Origin: Sphingosinicella sp942492965
GTDB lineage: Bacteria; Pseudomonadota; Alphaproteobacteria; Sphingomonadales; Sphingomonadaceae
Length of the DNA: 64,000 nt
Direction: 5' to 3'
NCBI GenBank assembly: GCA_942492965.1
Contig: OW818656.1
Coordinates: 1,302,001 to 1,366,000, forward strand
Part shown: piece by piece, positions 24,471-32,002 of the stretch
Layout: each line of letters begins with the position of its first letter
Position numbering within the stretch: the first letter of the stretch is position 1
Program-made: the position numbers and the translations under genes
The notes under the pieces: model-generated
What the model was told of the DNA's origin: nothing
Seen by the model: the letters and a program-made list of their open reading frames with translations, nothing else
The model's database searches: none

Positions 24471-25577
24471 TCAGGCGTGATCGATGACGATGCCGTCGAT
24501 CTCGTTCGCGACATCTTCGAGCGCGTCGACGATCCGCTCGAGATGCTTGTAGACTTCGCGCGAGACGATGAAGCGCAGCGTGTCGTCGGCGCCGTATTCC
24601 TTGAAGGCCTTCTTTACGCCAATGGCATGGATCTCGTCGGCATGGCCTTCCATGCGCACCAGCCGCTCGGTGAGTTCGTGAAGCCGCGGGCCGTTTCGTG
24701 CCACATCGCGCAGCAGCGGCATCGCCTCGGCGACGAGGCGCGCGCCGTCCACGATGATCGCGGTCATGTCGCGCATTTCCTGCTCGAAGTCGTTCACCTC
24801 ATAGAGCGAGATCGCCGCCACCGTCGCCTGCATCTCGTCGATGGAGTCGTCCATCGCGCCGATCAGGCTGGTGATCGCACCGCGGTCGAACGGCGTCAGG
24901 AAGGTGCGGCGCACCGTGTGCAGCACCTCGCGGATGATGTCGTCGGCGTCGTGCTCGCGTTCCATCACCTCGCGGATGTGATCCTCGGCAGACGAACCGT
25001 TTTCAAGCAGGCGCGCCAGCGCGTCCGCCGCCGCCACCACGGTCATCGCGTGCGCCTCGAACAGCTCGAAGAAGTTGCCCGTCTTGGGAAGCAGACGCTG
25101 GAACCAGGCGAACATGTGGGGGATCCTCGATTTGTGGGCCACGGCCGTCAGCATCCCGGTGCGGCGGGCGGCGGCATTGAATTCGGATGCGCCGAAGGAG
25201 CGGATAAGATCGCTGAGGTCGCTCTCCTCCACCGCGTCGGCGGCTTCGGCGAGCGTGAACCAGCGCCGCTCGCGCTCGTCCTGCTCCTTCCAGTTTTCCA
25301 GTTCGCGCGTCACGGCGAGCGGGAAGACGTCGACGTCCACCATCAGCGAGGCACCATTGCTGCGCCGCTTGCGGTAGCGATAGGAGCCGAGCGGCGTCGG
25401 GCACACCGCGCCGCGCACGCCCGCTTCCTCCTCCGCCTCGTCGGCGGCGGCGGCGTGCGGCGCCATTCCCTTGGTGACATTGCCCTTGGGGATCACCCAG
25501 CGCCGGCTGCTCCGCGAGGTCACGAGAAGGATGCGCACGGGCGCATCGATCGCGGGTCCCTCCGATCGATAGGGCAA
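24471..25577 (-). CDS. Nudix hydrolase fused to DUF47 (PhoU-like) domain
   Basis: A 368-residue open frame joins two proteins. Residues 1-140 are a Nudix hydrolase: VIPKGNVTKGMAPHAAAADE runs into AEEEAGVRG, the variant Nudix box seen in diphosphoinositol-polyphosphate-type (DIPP) enzymes. Residues 155-368 are a DUF47/PhoU-like helical bundle beginning MFAWFQRLLPKTGNFFELFE. DUF47 proteins regulate Pit transporters. The Met155 codon (25115) has GAGGATCCCCCAC before it and matches the usual start of stand-alone DUF47, so a 214-residue product could also be made. The frame has no ATG at the front; TTG 25577 is used here, but the upstream in-frame IRQIAAL suggests a rare start further up. Confidence 0.85.
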   Translation of the reverse strand: MPYRSEGPAIDAPVRILLVTSRSSRRWVIPKGNVTKGMAPHAAAADEAEEEAGVRGAVCPTPLGSYRYRKRRSNGASLMVDVDVFPLAVTRELENWKEQDERERRWFTLAEAADAVEESDLSDLIRSFGASEFNAAARRTGMLTAVAHKSRIPHMFAWFQRLLPKTGNFFELFEAHAMTVVAAADALARLLENGSSAEDHIREVMEREHDADDIIREVLHTVRRTFLTPFDRGAITSLIGAMDDSIDEMQATVAAISLYEVNDFEQEMRDMTAIIVDGARLVAEAMPLLRDVARNGPRLHELTERLVRMEGHADEIHAIGVKKAFKEYGADDTLRFIVSREVYKHLERIVDALEDVANEIDGIVIDHA

Positions 25578-25612
25578 GGCGGCAATCTGGCGAATGAAAA
25601 CGTCCCCCGTCT

Positions 25613-25656
25613 GCGACAGTGCGCTTTGCGACAGTTTTGTGACGGTCTGATGACAG
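25613..25656 (-). promoter_or_regulatory. PHO box (PhoB-type direct repeats)
   Basis: Read on the minus strand, CTGTCAT, CCGTCAC and CTGTCGC occur at exact 11-base intervals (units at 25650-25656, 25639-25645 and 25628-25634), with a fourth CTGTCGC at 25613-25619. This is the PhoB layout of 7-base repeats with 4-base spacers. It ends 36 bases before the TTG start of the Nudix-DUF47 gene. Confidence 0.82.
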
Positions 25657-25687
25657 ATTTTTTAACCCGCGCAAGCGTGCGGTCAAT

Positions 25688-25707
25688 ACTTAGGAATTGA
25701 CCTAAGT
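25688..25707. promoter_or_regulatory. Inverted repeat, likely ArsR operator
   Basis: ACTTAGG and CCTAAGT pair perfectly around AATTGA, 41 bases before the ATG of the ArsR gene. The position and symmetry suit autorepression. It is only 32 bases from the PHO box, so binding could also affect the divergent phosphate operon. Confidence 0.65.
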
Positions 25708-25747
25708 GTTTTCCTTGCCTATCCACGCCAGGCGAAAGGAGCCGCAC

Positions 25748-26116
25748 ATGATTCCCGGGATGCACAGCGCCCCATCCTCGCCGCCGCCCACGGTGATCGA
25801 CGGCATCTTCCGCGCACTGTCGGACCCGACGCGCCGCAGCGTGCTCGAACGGCTGAGCGCGAAGCCCGCCTCGGTCAGCGATCTCGCGGCGGAACACCGG
25901 ATGGCGCTGCCCTCGTTCGTCGCGCATCTCCGGGTGCTCGAAGGCGCGGGGCTGGTGCGTTCGAAAAAGGAAGGGCGGGTCAGAACCTATGAACTCGCCC
26001 CCGAACGGCTTCAGGTCGCCGAAGACTGGCTGGGCAGGCAGCGCACGATGTGGGAGCGCAGGCTGGACCGGCTCGATACCTATCTGCTGCAAATGAAGAA
26101 GGAGAGATCCGAATGA
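25748..26116 (+). CDS. ArsR-type HTH regulator paired with SRPBCC protein
   Basis: A 122-residue winged-helix regulator. The ArsR fold is clear: IFRALSDPTRRSVLERLSAK, then SVSDLAAEHRMALPSFVAHL as the recognition helix, and the wing KKEGRVRTYEL. No metal-binding cysteines are present, so it is the non-metal branch that occurs next to SRPBCC (AHSA1-like) genes. The ATG at 25748 has AAAGGAG 8-14 bases upstream. The stop overlaps the SRPBCC start (ATGA). A perfect inverted repeat upstream is a probable self-operator. Confidence 0.92.
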   Translation: MIPGMHSAPSSPPPTVIDGIFRALSDPTRRSVLERLSAKPASVSDLAAEHRMALPSFVAHLRVLEGAGLVRSKKEGRVRTYELAPERLQVAEDWLGRQRTMWERRLDRLDTYLLQMKKERSE

Positions 26117-26604
26117 CGTCCAACCTGTTCCAGTTCACCCCCGACCCCAAACTCGACCTCGTGCTCGAACGCGAGATCGACGTGCCTGTCGAGCTCGTGT
26201 GGGAGGCGTGGACCAGCCCTGAGAGCATCAAGGAGTGGTTCTGCCCCAAGCCGTGGTCGGTGAGTTCGTGCGAGATCGATCTGCGCCCCGGCGGCCGGTT
26301 CAACACCGTCATGCGCTCGCCCGAGGGGCAGGAATTCCCGAACAGCGGCTGCTATCTCGAAGTCGTGCCGAACAAGCGCCTCGTCTTCACGGACACGCTG
26401 CTCCCCGGTTTCCGCCCTTCGCCGAAGCCGTTCTTCACCGCCGCGCTCCTTCTGGAGCCGACCGCGACTGGCACGCGCTACACCGCCATCGCCATCCACG
26501 GCAACGAGGAGACGAGCAAGCAGCACGAAGAGATGGGCTTCCACGACGGCTGGGGCACTGTCGTCGATCAGCTCGTCGCGCACATCAAGGCTTCGATGCA
26601 TTAG
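26113..26604 (+). CDS. SRPBCC (AHSA1-like) domain protein
   Basis: A 163-residue START-like fold protein. It shows VLEREIDVPVELVWEAWTSP, then IKEWFCPKPWSVSSCEIDLR and GGRFNTVMRSPEGQEFPNSG, the activator-of-Hsp90-like pattern. These domains form a hydrophobic pocket for small ligands. It is translationally coupled to the ArsR gene, a very common pairing whose shared function is unresolved; the SRPBCC protein may bind the signal or detoxify a hydrophobic compound. Confidence 0.92.
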   Translation: MTSNLFQFTPDPKLDLVLEREIDVPVELVWEAWTSPESIKEWFCPKPWSVSSCEIDLRPGGRFNTVMRSPEGQEFPNSGCYLEVVPNKRLVFTDTLLPGFRPSPKPFFTAALLLEPTATGTRYTAIAIHGNEETSKQHEEMGFHDGWGTVVDQLVAHIKASMH

Positions 26605-26686
26605 GAACCAGCGGCGCCCGGAAGCGTTTCGGCGAACAGGGAGTCGCCGCCCGTTCCGGGCGGCGGACAGCACGAGGAGAAACGCG

Positions 26687-27100
26687 ATGCGAATGGCTCT
26701 GGCACTTTTGGGCGCCGCAATGGTCATCACCCCTGCCGCGGCCGCACCTGTCACGATGCAGCTTCATCTGACCGGCGCTGCCGAGGTTCCCGGCCCAGGC
26801 GACCCCGACGGCAAGGGCACCGCGAGCGTCACGATCGACAGCGCGAAGCCCGAAGTCTGCTATACGCTCGCCGTCAGCGGCATCGATACCGCCACGATGG
26901 CGCATATCCACAAGGGGGCCAAAGGCGTCGCCGGCCCGCCCGTCGTCACGCTCGATGCCCCCGCGGAAGGAACGTCGAAGGGCTGCGCCAAGGCCGATGC
27001 GGATGTCGTCGCCGCACTCTTGGCGAAGCCGGCCGATTATTACGTCAACGTCCATAACGCCTCGCACCCGAAGGGCGCGCTGCGCGGTCAGCTCCGCTAG
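26687..27100 (+). CDS. Exported CHRD-domain protein
   Basis: A 137-residue protein with a signal peptide (MRMALALLGAAMVITPAAA) followed by one CHRD domain: LTGAAEVPGPGDPDGKGTAS, DTATMAHIHKGAKGVAGPPV and a final YYVNVHNASHPKGALRGQL. The conserved His residues of HIH and VH in these motifs are the domain signature. CHRD is named after chordin, and the bacterial proteins are secreted with unknown role. A GAGGAGA ribosome site precedes the ATG. Two Cys residues (VCYTL and KGCAK) may form a disulfide. Confidence 0.9.
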   Translation: MRMALALLGAAMVITPAAAAPVTMQLHLTGAAEVPGPGDPDGKGTASVTIDSAKPEVCYTLAVSGIDTATMAHIHKGAKGVAGPPVVTLDAPAEGTSKGCAKADADVVAALLAKPADYYVNVHNASHPKGALRGQLR

Positions 27101-27106
27101 CGGCGG

Positions 27107-27973
27107 CTACTGCGCCGCCAGCTTGTCGGCGGTCTTCGTTTCGAAGTCGCTGGCATCGTGCCGCTCGCGGAGCTGTTCCTCGAGCGGCCCGGTGCCGCGG
27201 TTCACCATCCGCCCGCGCCGCACGCCCGTTCGCGCAGCCAGCTGCTTGGTCCAGCGCTGCACGTGTTCATATTCGTGGGTGGAGAGGAACGTCGCGGCCT
27301 CGCCGTAAAGCTCGCCGCGCACGAGACCGCCGTACCAGGGCCAGATCGCCATGTCGGCAATCGTATAGTCCGCCCCCGCGATATATTCGTGCTCCGCCAG
27401 CCGCCGGTTCAGCACGTCGAGCTGCCGCTTCACCTCCATTGCGTAGCGGTTGATCGCATATTCGATCTTCACCGGCGCATAGGCATAGAAGTGCCCGAAC
27501 CCGCCGCCGAGGAAGGGCGCACTCCCCACCTGCCAGAACAGCCACGACAGCGCCTCCGCCCGCGCCGCGCCGCCTGTCGGCAGAAACGCACCGAATTTCT
27601 CGGCGAGATAAACAAGGATCGCCCCGCTCTCGAACACGCGCACGGGTTCCGCGCCGCTCCGGTCGACAAGCGCGGGAATCTTCGAATTCGGATTCACATC
27701 GACAAACCCCGATCCGAACTGGTCGCCTTCCAGGATATTGATCAACCACGCATCATATTCGGCTCCCGAATATCCGGCCGCGAGCAGCTCTTCGAGCAGG
27801 ATCGTCACCTTCTGCCCATTGGGCGTGCCGAGCGAATAAAGCTGCAGCGGGTGCTTCCCCACAGGCAGAACCTTGTCGTGCGTCGGACCCGCGATCGGCC
27901 GGTTGACCGAAGCGAACCGTCCGCCGCTCTCCCGATCCCACGTCCATATCTTTGGCGGAACGTAATCGCTCAT
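27107..27973 (-). CDS. yghU: Glutathione-dependent disulfide-bond oxidoreductase, YghU type
   Basis: A 288-residue GST-family protein of the YghU/Nu class. The long N-terminal extension (KIWTWDRESGGRFASVNRPI, then AGPTHDKVLPVG) is diagnostic. It continues with LYSLGTPNGQKVTILLEELL, the Thr-Pro-Asn motif that binds glutathione, and FVDVNPNSKIPALVDRSG. YghU binds two glutathiones and reduces disulfides or hydroperoxides. The ATG at 27973 is used; a GTG one codon upstream is an alternative. It converges on the CHRD gene with a 6-base gap. Confidence 0.94.
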   Translation of the reverse strand: MSDYVPPKIWTWDRESGGRFASVNRPIAGPTHDKVLPVGKHPLQLYSLGTPNGQKVTILLEELLAAGYSGAEYDAWLINILEGDQFGSGFVDVNPNSKIPALVDRSGAEPVRVFESGAILVYLAEKFGAFLPTGGAARAEALSWLFWQVGSAPFLGGGFGHFYAYAPVKIEYAINRYAMEVKRQLDVLNRRLAEHEYIAGADYTIADMAIWPWYGGLVRGELYGEAATFLSTHEYEHVQRWTKQLAARTGVRRGRMVNRGTGPLEEQLRERHDASDFETKTADKLAAQ

Positions 27974-28104
27974 CACTCATCTCCTACACCGCGAAAAACG
28001 AAGATAGGGACACCGCTGCCCGTTCGCCACGCCGCGCGTAGCATTTTCCGTTCGCGGCCCCATCTGCTAGCAATGGATTAGGGGCTATTCAGGGGGAGAG
28101 CGAC

Positions 28105-28800
28105 GTGGCGCGTCGGCATCGGGAAAATCACCTCGTCGCCCGGATCGGCTGGCTTCGCGCTGCCGTGCTCGGCGCGAACGACGGCATTGTCTCCACAGCG
28201 AGTCTCATCGTGGGCGTCGCGGCTGCGGCGGCAAACACGTCCGACGTGCTGATCGCCGGCGTCGCAGGCCTTGTCGCCGGCGCTATGTCGATGGCGGCAG
28301 GCGAATATGTTTCAGTCAGTTCCCAAGCTGACACAGAGGCCGCCGACCTCGCGCGCGAACGCAAGGAACTCGCCGTGCAGCCCGGCTTGGAGCACGAAGA
28401 ACTCGCCCGTATCTATATGGACCGCGGCCTCGAAGCTGGGCTTGCGCATCAGGTCGCCGATCAGTTGATGGCGAAGGATGCGCTCGGTGCCCATGCCCGC
28501 GACGAACTCGGTATTTCAGAAATCACGACTGCCCGTCCCGTGCAGGCCGCGCTTACCTCCGCCGTCACCTTCGCGGTGGGCGCGGCGCTGCCGCTGCTCG
28601 CCGTCGTCACCGCGCCGCAGGCGCTTCTTATCCCCGCCGTGTCGGCGATATCGCTGGTGTGCCTCGCAGCGCTCGGTGCCGTCGGCGCGCGGGCGGGCGG
28701 CGCCAACATCTGGAAAGCGACATTGCGCGTGACATTCTGGGGCCTCCTCGCACTCGCCGTCACCGCCGGGATCGGCCGCCTGTTCGGAACCGTGGTCTGA
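28105..28800 (+). CDS. VIT1/CCC1-family membrane transporter
   Basis: A 231-residue membrane protein of the VIT family. The first helix has GWLRAAVLGANDGIVSTASL, the second GLVAGAMSMAAGEYVSVSSQ, both family signatures with conserved Asp, Glu and Met residues. A charged cytoplasmic stretch with Glu/His (LEHEELARIYMDRGLE) corresponds to the metal-binding region, followed by three more helices. VIT/CCC1 proteins export Fe2+ or Mn2+ from the cytoplasm. The start is GTG with GGGGGAGAG 5-13 bases upstream. Confidence 0.93.
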   Translation: MARRHRENHLVARIGWLRAAVLGANDGIVSTASLIVGVAAAAANTSDVLIAGVAGLVAGAMSMAAGEYVSVSSQADTEAADLARERKELAVQPGLEHEELARIYMDRGLEAGLAHQVADQLMAKDALGAHARDELGISEITTARPVQAALTSAVTFAVGAALPLLAVVTAPQALLIPAVSAISLVCLAALGAVGARAGGANIWKATLRVTFWGLLALAVTAGIGRLFGTVV

Positions 28801-28804
28801 GCGG

Positions 28805-29356
28805 TCAACGCCTGCCGGGCAGCATTCTTAGAAGCGTGTTGTCGCGCATCACATAGTGGTGAAGCAGCGCGGCCGCGGCGTGCAGGCCGATCAGGTAATA
28901 GCCCACCTCACCGGCGGTCTCGTGGATTTCCTCGACCTGTTCGGCCAGCGCCTCGCTGGGCGACACGAGCGGCGGCAGTTCGAGCCCGAAGAAGGGGATC
29001 GGTTCGCCCTCGGCACTCAGGATCAGCCAACCCGCGATCGGCATCCCGATCATGAAAAGATAAAGCGCCGCGTGCACGGCGTGCGCAGCTGCGGTTTGCC
29101 ACACCGGCGGACGCGGCGCGATCGCAGGTGTGCCGCCGGTCACGCGCGCCGCGATCCGGAGCGCGACGAACACGAGCACCGAAAGCCCCAGCATGAAATG
29201 CAACGCCTTCACGAATTCGCGCGTCTCGCTGCCGCGCTCGAAGAGCACGCGCATCTCGATCGTCGCGAACACAGCGGCCAGCAGCAACAGCATCACCCAA
29301 TGCAGCGCGATCGTCGCCTTGCCATAGCGCGCGCCTGAAACCGATCCGTTCGTCAT
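28805..29356 (-). CDS. Cytochrome b561 family protein
   Basis: A 183-residue membrane protein with four helices. The pattern YGKATIALHWVMLLLLAAVF, KALHFMLGLSVLVFVALRIA, AAHAVHAALYLFMIGMPIAG and YYLIGLHAAAALLHHYVMRD gives His residues placed to bind two b-type haems. The C-terminus (DNTLLRMLPGRR) is typical of bacterial CybB proteins. It probably passes electrons between the quinone pool and an unknown partner. It converges on the VIT gene with a 4-base gap. Confidence 0.93.
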   Translation of the reverse strand: MTNGSVSGARYGKATIALHWVMLLLLAAVFATIEMRVLFERGSETREFVKALHFMLGLSVLVFVALRIAARVTGGTPAIAPRPPVWQTAAAHAVHAALYLFMIGMPIAGWLILSAEGEPIPFFGLELPPLVSPSEALAEQVEEIHETAGEVGYYLIGLHAAAALLHHYVMRDNTLLRMLPGRR

Positions 29357-29481
29357 GATCTCACCCGTTCGATCTGCCCACCGACCACCGCGCTATCACG
29401 CCGCCGCTGACACTTCGCTGACGGAGCGGAGAACGCGACCAGGCTATCGTCTTGCGAGCGCGTGCGATCCTGCAGCCGGCC

Positions 29482-29664
29482 TCAACCGTCCGAGCTATCG
29501 ACCACGTCGGCGCCAGGGCCGTTCTTCTTCATCGATTCGATGGCATTTTTCGCGCTCGCCTTGCTCGAATAGCCTTCGGTCGTGAACATTTTTTCGGAAT
29601 TATATTTGAAGGCGACGCGGTATTCGCCCGCCTTGTCCTTGGTGATTTCGAACGTGTAGGCCAT
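29482..29664 (-). CDS. YegP-like DUF1508 protein
   Basis: A 60-residue protein with a single DUF1508 unit: MAYTFEITKDKAGEYRVAFK, then YNSEKMFTTEGYSSKASAKN followed by AIESMKKN. The fold is a small two-strand-helix module, often duplicated in YegP. Role unknown; members are frequently stress-induced small proteins. A second, more divergent member may be encoded at 36235-36564. Confidence 0.9.
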   Translation of the reverse strand: MAYTFEITKDKAGEYRVAFKYNSEKMFTTEGYSSKASAKNAIESMKKNGPGADVVDSSDG

Positions 29665-29729
29665 GCCCGTTCTCCCTGCCCGTTGACGCGGCTCAGCCTA
29701 GCCGGAAGCGCCTGACGCGCAAGCCCGAT

Positions 29730-30335
29730 TCAGCCGTCGCCCTGACGGAGCGCGGCCGCCGCGGCGAACGGCGCGAACGCGGTGACGACGAGGCTCGACG
29801 CGGCGAGCAGGCGCAGCTCTCCGGCGCTGCCGAAAATGAGCACGGGAAGCGCGAGCGGCAGCACGATGAGCCCGGCAAGCGCAGGCCCGCCGCGCGCACC
29901 CGCGACGAGCGCAGCGGCCACCAGCCCCAGCCCGGCAAGCGCCGGCGTGCCGAGCGCAAGACCGGTGACGAGCGCGGGCACGTCGACGTTCAGCATCGCG
30001 CCGCCAATCACCGCCGCGACGAGCAGCGCGGGCGCGAAGCCAAGCCAGTGCGCGATGAGCCGCGCCACCATGATGGTTTCCACCGCGATACCGCGCACAC
30101 GCAGCTGATCCATCGTGCCGTCGGCGACGTCCTCGGCGACGAGTGTCCCGACCGGCAGCAGCGCCGCAAGCAATGCCGCCACCCACAGGCTTCCCGCGCC
30201 GACGCGCGCGAGCAGCGCGGCGTCCGGCCCGATCGCAAACGCGGTCATGCTTGCGACCATCACAAAGAAGACGAGCGGGATGAGACCGCCCGCGCCGATG
30301 TCCACGCCGCGCGAGACAAGGCGCCAGAAGCTCAC
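29730..30335 (-). CDS. ccmB: Haem exporter protein CcmB
   Basis: A 201-residue membrane protein, the permease partner of CcmA. It has six hydrophobic helices, the segment GAGGLIPLVFFVMVASMTAF, and the CcmB-type EDVADGTMDQLRVRGIAVET loop that contacts the ATPase. With CcmA it powers release of haem-loaded CcmE. The start is a GTG overlapping the ccmA stop as GTGA. The ccmAB pair is about 18 kb away from ccmC-H. Confidence 0.93.
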   Translation of the reverse strand: MSFWRLVSRGVDIGAGGLIPLVFFVMVASMTAFAIGPDAALLARVGAGSLWVAALLAALLPVGTLVAEDVADGTMDQLRVRGIAVETIMVARLIAHWLGFAPALLVAAVIGGAMLNVDVPALVTGLALGTPALAGLGLVAAALVAGARGGPALAGLIVLPLALPVLIFGSAGELRLLAASSLVVTAFAPFAAAAALRQGDG

Positions 30336-30889
30336 AGCGCCAGCTCCCGCGCGCCGGGCACATCGGTCTCGCCGTGCGTCACCACGATCGCGCCGCCGCC
30401 GCCTGCAAGATGGTCGCCGATCGCCGCCGACAGCGCCTTCGCATTCGCCGCGTCGAGCCCCGCGCCCGGTTCGTCGAGCAGCCACAGTTCCGCGCCCGAG
30501 GCGATCACCCGCGCCAGCGCGGCGCGCCGTTTCTGCCCCGCCGAAAGCATCCTGACCGGCACGTCGCCGAGCGTTTCCAGCCCCAGCGCAAAGCGGGCCT
30601 GCGCCCCGTCCATCCGCGCCCACCAGCCGAGTTCCTGCCCGAGCGTGCGTCCCGGCTTCAAGGCGTTCTCATGCCCCAGCCAGGCAATTTTCGCCGGGTG
30701 TTCGATGCGCCCCGCCGCGGGCGGCAGCAGCCCGGCGAGGCAGCGCAGAAGGCTCGATTTGCCGCTGCCGTTCGGCCCCGTCACACGCAGCGCCTCTCCG
30801 GCAGCCACGGCAAGCGACAGGCCTTCGAACAGCAGCCGACCGCCGCGCACGCAGGCGAGGTTTTCGGCGCGGATGAGCGTGTCCCCCAT
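30332..30889 (-). CDS. ccmA: Haem exporter ATP-binding protein CcmA
   Basis: A 185-residue ABC ATPase. Walker A is GPNGSGKSSLL, the signature MLSAGQKRRAALARVIASGA, Walker B LWLLDEPGAGLD and the H-loop VVTHGE. The SAGQKRR variant of the signature is typical of CcmA. Length is slightly short but complete. It is coupled to ccmB by an overlap and follows the exported protein at 30923 after 33 bases. Confidence 0.94.
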   Translation of the reverse strand: MGDTLIRAENLACVRGGRLLFEGLSLAVAAGEALRVTGPNGSGKSSLLRCLAGLLPPAAGRIEHPAKIAWLGHENALKPGRTLGQELGWWARMDGAQARFALGLETLGDVPVRMLSAGQKRRAALARVIASGAELWLLDEPGAGLDAANAKALSAAIGDHLAGGGGAIVVTHGETDVPGARELAL

Positions 30890-30922
30890 GCCTTCCGCCC
30901 TAACGGCTCGCGTCTGCGCGCG

Positions 30923-31402
30923 CTACTTCTTCTTGGGTTTTTCAGGCTTGCTGCGCACGGTCCCCGTCTCGCGCAGCGCGGCCTCGACGCCCGGCACGGC
31001 GAGCGCCTGATAGGCGCATTCGCCAACGGTCCAGCCATAAGGCGTCTGCCGAAGCGCCGTCACCACGCGGGAACCGGCGGGGGCATCGATGCGGCCCCAG
31101 TCGTCGGTGTTCAGGATTTCGTGCCGCGTCCGCTTGCCGGGGCCGGGCCAGATGTCGATCGATTCCGCGCCCTCGCCCTTCAGGTACTGGATCACTTCGA
31201 TGCGCTGGAACAGCGTACCGTCACCGCGCGGCAGCTCGCGCACGATGCCGTCGATCACCAGGGCTTCGCTCGCCAGCAGGTATTTCGCGGCTTCGTCCGC
31301 ATCCCGCTGCACAAGGATCGGGAGCACGCAGCGCGCCGCCGCCGATCCGCTGAACCCGGCGACCGCAAGCAAGGCCGCAGCCGCCAAACCACGCTTACGC
31401 AT
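30923..31402 (-). CDS. Exported protein of unknown function
   Basis: A 159-residue secreted protein. The signal peptide is MRKRGLAAAALLAVAGFSGS, ending near AAA. The mature part (LVIDGIVRELPRGDGTLFQR, IEVIQYLKGEG, IDIWPGPGKR) looks like a small beta-barrel often seen in exported proteins with a sequence Y/FLKG, and has Cys residues near RCVLP and ECAYQ. The tail is Lys/Pro-rich (RSKPEKPKKK). I cannot name a function. The ATG at 31402 was chosen because it begins the signal peptide. Confidence 0.75.
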   Translation of the reverse strand: MRKRGLAAAALLAVAGFSGSAAARCVLPILVQRDADEAAKYLLASEALVIDGIVRELPRGDGTLFQRIEVIQYLKGEGAESIDIWPGPGKRTRHEILNTDDWGRIDAPAGSRVVTALRQTPYGWTVGECAYQALAVPGVEAALRETGTVRSKPEKPKKK

Positions 31403-31471
31403 TACGACCCCTCCATTTTCCCTTTTCCGGGAGTGTATCACACGGGAGAGGTCGTTGCGATTCCGCATCGA

Positions 31472-32002
31472 CTACGTGCGGCGCCGGCGCCCGAGCGCGA
31501 GCCCGGCGAGGCCGAGCCCGAACAGCGCGAGCGCCGCCGGTTCCGGCACGTCCGCGGTCGGAGTTTCGATGATCGGCAGCACCGCCACGATTTCGGGAAC
31601 CGCCGCGGCCCACACGCGCACCGCGTTCCACGTTTCGGCGACACCCGAGAAGCGATCCTCGACGCCCGTGTAATATTCGTTCAGCACCCAGTCCGCACCG
31701 CCCGTGCCGAACACCACGACTTCGGTCAGATATTCGCCGAAATCATAAAGGAAGCTGTCGATGCCGCCGAGCGCGAAGTCCTCGGCGTGCCATGCGTCGC
31801 TGCCGCCGGTCCAGAACGCCGAAAAGTCGGTGAGTTCGTTCGCGGTCAGGAAGCCGTCGAAGTTCAGGTCTTCGCCCGAGAAGCTGCCGCTGACGCTGGC
31901 GCCGTCGTCGTAGTCCTGCTCGAAGTTGAAGCTCACCGGCGCGGCGCTCGCACTGCTCGCGATCAGCATGGCGGCGGCGGAAAGGAAGAAAGCACGTTTC
32001 AT
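31472..32002 (-). CDS. PEP-CTERM protein with EF-hand-like loop
   Basis: A 176-residue secreted protein. The signal peptide is MKRAFFLSAAAMLIASSASA. Residues 45-56 (DLNFDGFLTANE) fit a canonical EF-hand loop with Asp1, Asn3, Asp5, Gly6 and Glu12, suggesting calcium binding. The C-terminus is the sorting signal VPEPAALALFGLGLAGLALG followed by RRRRT. The chain is acidic and rich in aromatic residues. A near-consensus sigma-54 element lies upstream on this strand. Probably exported and processed by exosortase. Confidence 0.9.
   Translation of the reverse strand: MKRAFFLSAAAMLIASSASAAPVSFNFEQDYDDGASVSGSFSGEDLNFDGFLTANELTDFSAFWTGGSDAWHAEDFALGGIDSFLYDFGEYLTEVVVFGTGGADWVLNEYYTGVEDRFSGVAETWNAVRVWAAAVPEIVAVLPIIETPTADVPEPAALALFGLGLAGLALGRRRRT

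Noticed and set aside
23601..25700. Long plus-strand frame across the phosphate unit
   Set aside because: It is antisense to Pit and the Nudix-DUF47 gene, both of which have clear motifs; a GC-rich codon artefact.
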